Source of the DNA: Nocardia vinacea
Lineage (GTDB): Bacteria > Actinomycetota > Actinomycetes > Mycobacteriales > Mycobacteriaceae
Direction of reading: 5' to 3'
NCBI RefSeq assembly: GCF_035920345.1
Contig: NZ_CP109149.1
Location: 186,001 to 250,000, forward strand
DNA: 64,000 bases
The notes beneath the pieces were generated by a model. That model was given only the letters and a program-made list of their open reading frames with translations. It had not been told where the DNA came from and did no database searches. Below, piece after piece: positions 62,540-64,000 of this stretch. The stretch's first letter is position 1, and each line of letters opens with the position of its first letter. The translations under genes were made by a program, and so were the position numbers.

Positions 62540-62683
62540 GCACGATTCCCGCGTTCCGGCTCGCTTGCACCGGCGGCGACGGTCATCGAGATCTCCGAGG
62601 CCGGCCACTTCACTCCAGAGAACGCGCCCGAAATTGTTCTTGTCCTACTTCAACTCTTTCTTCAGACATTCGCTCGTGTCTGA
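62540..62683 (+). pseudogene. Alpha/beta hydrolase C-terminal remnant
   Basis: The frame encodes LAPAATVIEISEAGHFTPEN followed by APEIVLVLLQLFLQTFARV and TGA, the end of an alpha/beta hydrolase with the catalytic His in AGHF. The upstream part (62340-62540) has no continuous frame. The stretch 62684-63093 contains no gene. It is notably AT-rich from about 62915 to 63035 and may hold the promoter of the next gene. Confidence 0.55.
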
Positions 62684-63093
62684 TTGCAATCTCCGCTGAT
62701 GGGTGTGGTATCGGCAATGCCCGACAATTTTGTCGCACCACGTCCCGGACAAGAATCTCGGGATTCACACCGCCACCGAGGCGATGGCGATCGCGGTCGA
62801 ATTCGAGCCTGAAGGTGAAGTAGTCGACAGATCGATCTCGCATATATCGATCCCAGGTCGCGAGGATAAAGGTTGTATCTGATTGGTCCGCTGATCGAGA
62901 TCAGCGCGGCTTCTAATAGTCATGCCCTATTCGTAAAATGTAAAACATCGGATGATTTATAGCGGTGACATGATTCACAGATATATACCACTGCGGAAGG
63001 GGATTAATTGAAGTCGATTTATCGGTTATGGGATGGCGGACTCATTAAACAGAGTTGGCATCTCCGAATCCAGAATCGAGACAAAGGGCGGCA

Positions 63094-64000
63094 ATGACTT
63101 CCACATTCGACCTCGGTGCACCCGCCACCGAGAAAACAGACCCGGGCCGCCGCGGCTCGCATGCCTCACGCTGGTGGGTGCTCGTCGTACTGGGCGTTGC
63201 ACAGCTCATGGTCACCCTCGACGCTACCGTCGTGAACATCGCGCTGCCCGCAGCGCAACAGGACCTCGGTTTCAGCGACGGCAACCGGCAGTGGGTCATC
63301 ACCGGTTATGCGCTGGCATTCGGCAGCCTGCTGCTGCTCGGTGGCCGCCTCGGTGACCTGTTCGGCCGACGTACCACCTTCGTGATCGGCCTGATCGGCT
63401 TCGCGGGCGCATCCGTCGTCGGTGGCGCGGCCAACAGCTTCGAAATCCTCGTCGCGGCACGTGTCGGCCAGGGCGTCTTCGGTGCACTGCTGGCGCCCGC
63501 CGCGCTCTCGCTGCTCACCGTGACCTTCACCGAATCCTCCGAAAGGGCCAAGGCCTTCGGCATTTTCAGTGCGTTGTCCGGTGCGGGCGCCGCGACCGGG
63601 CTGCTGCTCGGCGGCATGCTCACCGAATGGGCGTCGTGGCGCTGGGTGATGTTCGTGAACGTCGGCTTCGCCGCCGTCGCCTTGGTCGGTGCGGTGCTGC
63701 TGCTGGCCAAGCATGTGGCTGCCGGGCGGCCCGAGATCGACATTCCGGGCACCCTCGTGGTGAGCGCCGCGCTGTTCGCCGTCGTCTACGGATTCGCGCA
63801 CGCCGAATCAACCAGCTGGACCAACCCGGTAACCCTCGGTTGCCTGATCGGCGGCGTGGTACTGCTCGCGGTGTTCGTATGGCTGGAGGCGCGGGTCGCG
63901 CATCCGCTGCTGCCGCTGCGACTCGTGCTGGACCGCACCCGCGGTGGTTCGTTCCTGGCGGTGTTCGTCATGGGCATGGGGATGTTTTCGATCTTCCTGT
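63094..64000 (+). CDS. MFS transporter, DHA2 type, running off the window
   Basis: The ATG at 63094 has AAAGGGCGG 4-12 bp upstream and opens a frame that stays open to the end of the window (302 codons). It starts with MTSTFDLGAPATEKTDPGRR, then helices WWVLVVLGVAQLMVTLDATV (the LDATVVNIALP motif D1), LGGRLGDLFGRRTTFVIGLI, and LLLGGMLTEWASWRWVMFVN. This is the N-terminal half of a 14-helix DHA2 drug exporter. It is only distantly similar to the transporter at 60459 and seems to have its own AT-rich promoter region. Confidence 0.92.
   Translation, partial: MTSTFDLGAPATEKTDPGRRGSHASRWWVLVVLGVAQLMVTLDATVVNIALPAAQQDLGFSDGNRQWVITGYALAFGSLLLLGGRLGDLFGRRTTFVIGLIGFAGASVVGGAANSFEILVAARVGQGVFGALLAPAALSLLTVTFTESSERAKAFGIFSALSGAGAATGLLLGGMLTEWASWRWVMFVNVGFAAVALVGAVLLLAKHVAAGRPEIDIPGTLVVSAALFAVVYGFAHAESTSWTNPVTLGCLIGGVVLLAVFVWLEARVAHPLLPLRLVLDRTRGGSFLAVFVMGMGMFSIFL

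Overview
The window looks like a mycolic-acid actinomycete chromosome, most likely Nocardia or a close relative. The GC content is high, with GC-rich third codon positions, and it carries a complete mce operon (two YrbE permeases, MceA-F, two Mce-associated proteins), a ChoD-type sterol oxidase, a wax ester synthase/DGAT, an MmpL transporter, PucR regulators and many GTG starts. This is inferred from gene content, not from a database search.

Layout. 1-3.8 kb: three consecutive genes for membrane or secreted proteins that resemble an actinobacterial conjugation or secretion module, preceded by the end of another gene. 3.9-14.8 kb: a TetR-centred locus. An LCM-type methyltransferase plus SDR operon, a second TetR gene, and a TetR/MmpL divergent pair are linked by three copies of one promoter with paired palindromic operators. 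A 3.9-kb decayed Tn3-like element (Imm49 immunity gene, IS5 remnant, truncated integrase, frameshifted Tn3 transposase) has split a small membrane-protein gene at 6.7/10.75 kb. 14.9-30.7 kb: a gene graveyard and integration zone. It holds fragments of IS630, IS110, IS481 and ISL3 transposases, a nitronate monooxygenase, TetR proteins, transaldolase, DoxX and an XRE/TPR regulator. Between them are an intact integrase-AbrB-DUF2637 module, a frameshifted RHS-WHH nuclease toxin, a spore-associated-protein homologue and a tRNA 3' end that looks like an attachment site.

30.7-54.4 kb: a well-preserved lipid block. It contains lipB, a PucR regulator, a desaturase-reductase-ferredoxin fusion, an aldehyde dehydrogenase, a ChoD-like oxidase, the mce operon (39.1-49.0 kb) running into fadD, a second PucR gene, and a convergent SDR plus WS/DGAT operon. 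Together these suggest import of a lipid or sterol, its CoA activation and oxidation, and storage of acyl chains as neutral lipid. The substrate is not shown by the sequence. 54.4-64 kb: regulators (TetR remnants, HxlR), an alpha/beta hydrolase, a frameshifted NmrA-like protein, a small monooxygenase, a second truncated tRNA, a ketopantoate-reductase-like protein, and two DHA2-type MFS transporters. Two matching palindromic operators lie upstream of the first MFS gene, and the second transporter runs off the end of the window.

The most notable observations are the triplicated operator-promoter cassette, a leaderless self-repressed TetR gene, the transposon-split gene, a self-contained desaturase/electron-transfer fusion, an SDR without its catalytic lysine, an exact 63-bp repeat of an ALDH 3' end, and twin 24-bp operators near 62 kb.
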